NCBI GenBank assembly: GCA_002371825.1
Contig: DFHF01000031.1
Location: 1-58,957 of the forward strand
Reading direction: 5' to 3'
From: Ruminococcus flavefaciens
GTDB taxonomy: Bacteria > Bacillota > Clostridia > Oscillospirales > Ruminococcaceae
DNA length: 58,957 nt
A model generated the notes under the pieces. That model had not been told where the DNA came from, ran no database searches, and worked only from the letters and a program-made list of their open reading frames with translations. This document shows, in pieces, positions 56,949-58,957 of this stretch; positions within the stretch are counted from its first letter, which is position 1, and every line of letters starts with the position of its first letter. The position numbers and the translations under genes were made by a program.

Positions 56949-58235
56949 ATGATATTCAGTGATTTTATTAACAGCATTTCATCCGGCGCCTTTGATCAGC
57001 AGTTTTGCAGGCTTTACGGAAGCAGCGAAAAAACTGTGCTCAGGCAAAGATCAAGATTTATGTCGGCCGCCGAAAATTTTTCCAGACTCTACCCTGAATC
57101 AGGTGAGATCAGAGTTTTTTCAGCTCCCGGCAGGACGGAGATAGGCGGAAATCATACCGACCATTAGCATGGATGTGTACTTGCCGCTGCTGTAAGCGCA
57201 GATGCTATCGCTATCGTTTCCGCTAACAGCGAAAATTTGATCCGTGTCAGCTCGGAGGGATATGAACCTATCAGTATCCCGCTGGATTCTCTCTCCCCTG
57301 TCGATACTGAAAAAGGTACGTCAGCCGGCCTTATAAGGGGGATAGCCTCGGCTTTTTCCGATATGGGAACTCCACTCTCCGGATTCAATGCTTTTGTTTC
57401 TTCCGATGTTATCAGCGGAAGCGGACTGTCTTCATCTGCCGCTTTTGAAGTTCTTACAGGAACAATTATCGACTCCCTGTTCAACGAAGGCAAGGCAGGC
57501 CCTGTGAAAATAGCAGAGATAGGTCAATTCTCTGAAAATAAGTACTTCGGCAAATCCTGCGGAATTATGGATCAGCTCGTAAGCTCCGTTGGCGGACCGG
57601 TTTTCCTTGATCTTGCTGACCCGTCCGAGCCTGTGATCGAATCTGTCGTATTTGATCTGCGGTCAGCCGGATATTCTATCTGTATAACCGATACCAAGGG
57701 CAGTCACGCAGGTCTCTCTGATGAATATTCAGCTGTTTCAAGGGAAATGTGCAATGTAGCTTCTAAGCTGGGATGCGAAGTGCTCCGCAGCGCTGATGAA
57801 GCCGATTTCTACGAAAAACTTCCGGAGCTGAGAAAGGTCTGCACTGACCGTGAACTGCTTCGTGCTGCTCATTTCTTTGATGAAAATAAAAGAGCTTCCC
57901 TCGAAGCAGAAGCTCTTCAATGCGGTGATACAGAGGGATTTTTTGAGTTGGTAAACAGCTCCGGTGCTTCCTCAGCTATGCTGCTTCAGAACCTATTCCC
58001 GCCTGCTTCTCCGGAAACTCAGCCAATTAATCTGGCACTAATGCTGACCAGAAGATTCCTTGCAGGCTCAGGTGCTTCAAGAGTTCACGGCGGAGGTTTC
58101 GCAGGTACTATCCAGGCTTTCGTACCTTCATACATGGTTCCAGGATACATAAAAGAGATGGAACGTATTTTCGGCAGTGGATGCTGCTTCGTCCTGAATA
58201 TCAGAGCTGACGGCGGTTATGAATTCAACTTGTGA
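56949..58235 (+). pseudogene. galK: Galactokinase gene interrupted by one in-frame TAG
   Basis: AAGGAG then ATG 56949. The frame reads as a GHMP galactokinase of the ~425-aa Firmicute type: FSAPGRTEIGGNHTDH, then TAG (57165-57167), then HGCVLAAAVSADAIA in the same frame. The family consensus here is GNHTDHQHG, so TAG stands where a conserved Gln (CAG) belongs: a single C-to-T change. The remainder is intact: GSGLSSSAAFEVLTG (ATP-binding), CGIMDQLVSSVGG with the base Asp, SRVHGGGFAGTIQAF at the end. Upstream product would be 72 aa; no downstream RBS rescues the rest at an obvious start. TAG serves as an ordinary stop in pgeF, so recoding is unlikely. Either a fresh nonsense allele, a suppressed amber or a sequencing error. 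Confidence 0.88.
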
Positions 58236-58356
58236 TTAATGTCCCCTCAAAAGCTGCCGTAAACCGGCTATGCCTGTTTCAGGCGGTTTAACAGATATTA
58301 AATATACTCACTTAAATTACTGATCTTTAAAGGATCATAGGTTTGGAAGTGAAATT

Positions 58357-58881
58357 ATGCTCTTCGTGAATAAAGAAAACATGATTAATAAATATATCCT
58401 TGCTGCTGCTGACTGTGCCGAAAAAGTAGGCGCTAAGGGTATTGTCAGCGCAGCAGACGAACCCGATACTTTTTTCCTCTATGTGATCGGCGTCATGAGA
58501 AGTTATGCCGCAGAGGGCATCGCCAGCAGGTATCCCGAATACAGCCAGCTGCCGGAGATTTTCAGCATAGGTAACTCCTCAGATACAAAGGTGCCGGATA
58601 TGCTGCTTGATGAACTCAAGCACCTGATAAGACTTTACAGCGAAAAGAAGCTGAAAAAAGACCCCGACCTTATTTGCCTTCTCATATGTTACCTCGCTTA
58701 TTTCAACTCTATCGCTGAAAATGCTGAGTGCATCAAAATGGAGAAAAATCTGTTCAGGAAGATCGAGCTTACCCACATTAAATTTCCTGAGCATTGTGAG
58801 CTGATGTATTCATCCGCTCTGTGGTTCGCTGACAAATATGGGTTCAAGGAGAGATTTCTCGCTCATATAAATAACAAATAA
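58357..58881 (+). CDS. Hypothetical helical protein
   Basis: 174 aa, not recognised. Sequence is largely alpha-helical and acidic with no signal peptide or membrane helix; Cys at several internal positions (AADCAEKVGA, LICLLICYLAY, NAECIKM, EHCELMY) but no paired CxxC. GGAAG precedes the ATG at 58357; an internal ATG at 58381 is an alternative start. Separated from galK by 121 bp containing a TAAACCG/CGGTTTA hairpin (58260-58290). A terminator follows. Confidence 0.6.
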   Translation: MLFVNKENMINKYILAAADCAEKVGAKGIVSAADEPDTFFLYVIGVMRSYAAEGIASRYPEYSQLPEIFSIGNSSDTKVPDMLLDELKHLIRLYSEKKLKKDPDLICLLICYLAYFNSIAENAECIKMEKNLFRKIELTHIKFPEHCELMYSSALWFADKYGFKERFLAHINNK

Positions 58882-58887
58882 TACAAA

Positions 58888-58913
58888 AAGGGCAGTTCAT
58901 AAGAACTGCCCTT
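58888..58913. terminator. Terminator between convergent genes at the right edge
   Basis: AAGGGCAGTTC (58888-58898) / GAACTGCCCTT (58903-58913), 11-bp stem, 4-nt loop; U-run on the minus strand (TTTTTG) and a weaker one on the plus strand. Confidence 0.85.
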
Positions 58914-58935
58914 AATTATTTGGAACTGTATGAAA

Positions 58936-58957
58936 TTACTTCATAGCCTCTTCAACA
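58936..58957 (-). CDS. C-terminal end of a leftward gene (partial)
   Basis: On the minus strand the last codons read VEEAMK and TAA (58938-58936), 23 bp before a terminator oriented for that strand. Too short to identify. Confidence 0.35.

Noticed and set aside
57165..57167. Genome-wide TAG recoding (for example pyrrolysine) explaining galK
   Set aside because: pgeF in the same window ends with TAG, and the galK position is a conserved Gln, so a nonsense change or error is simpler.
58260..58290. Terminator after galK
   Set aside because: TAAACCG/CGGTTTA with an inner GCCTG/CAGGC hairpin folds well but no U-run follows.

Overview
The window looks like chromosome from an anaerobic, fibre-degrading Firmicute of the Ruminococcus type (Oscillospiraceae). 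Evidence: dockerin modules on secreted glycoside hydrolases (GH97; GH43-CBM22-dockerin-CE1), a GH130 mannooligosaccharide phosphorylase, a type III glutamine synthetase, a spoIIGA-sigE pair, and strong Gram-positive Shine-Dalgarno sites and TTGACA/TATAAT promoters. No rRNA, bona fide tRNA, CRISPR array or transposase is visible.

Layout. 1-5.2 kb: nitrogen/glutamine block (Amt-PII fusion, pyrG, glnN). 5.3-11 kb: secreted GH97 with dockerin, pgeF, glycerate kinase. 11-15 kb: a lipoprotein with a cyclophilin-like fold and degenerate dockerin, the 39-codon stump of an acetyltransferase gene, a small protein plus alpha/beta hydrolase divergent from a LysR regulator, and a methyltransferase. 15.2-21.7 kb: an apparent RNA-repair locus. 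22-46.5 kb: a secreted hydrolase, then a nine-gene leftward NRPS operon. 46.8-58.9 kb: GNAT, XRE regulator, GH43/CE1 enzyme, DEAD-box helicase, spoIIGA-sigE, GH130, a galactokinase gene broken by one TAG codon, and an unknown protein.

Most unusual region. Two WYL regulators and an HD-domain protein resembling the HD part of bacterial CCA-adding enzymes are transcribed leftward. Divergently, rtcB (RNA ligase) and a DUF2828/TROVE-like vWA protein run rightward. The 569 bases between rtcB and the DUF2828 gene hold a tiled array of eight RNA-like folds (E1-E8). Most have a 7-9 bp closing stem with mutually compensating sequence changes, and six carry ACAGCA(G) just after the 5' strand. Two inner hairpins (E2, E5) are 7-nt loops identical in layout to tRNA anticodon loops (CTGTCAA with GUC; CTGTTAA with GUU). 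E1 carries CTTTCAA (UUC) and a T-arm-like hairpin; E8 has a perfect 5-bp/7-nt T arm. I infer tRNA-fragment or anticodon-arm mimics (substrates, decoys, sensors or Y-RNA-like scaffolds) working with RtcB and a Ro60-like protein.

The NRPS operon encodes three megasynthases with three heterocyclization domains, three adenylation domains whose binding-pocket residues read as cysteine, one aliphatic-type module with epimerization, two embedded methyltransferase-like domains, an internal thioesterase with a Cys nucleophile followed by another carrier domain, two free thioesterases (one Ser, one Cys), an NAD(P)-binding reductase, a ZinT-like zinc-binding lipoprotein and a MacB/FtsX-type ABC exporter. 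The simplest reading is a poly-thiazoline/thiazolidine peptide, probably metal-binding (zinc is suggested by ZinT). It is visibly more AT-rich than its flanks, consistent with horizontal acquisition.
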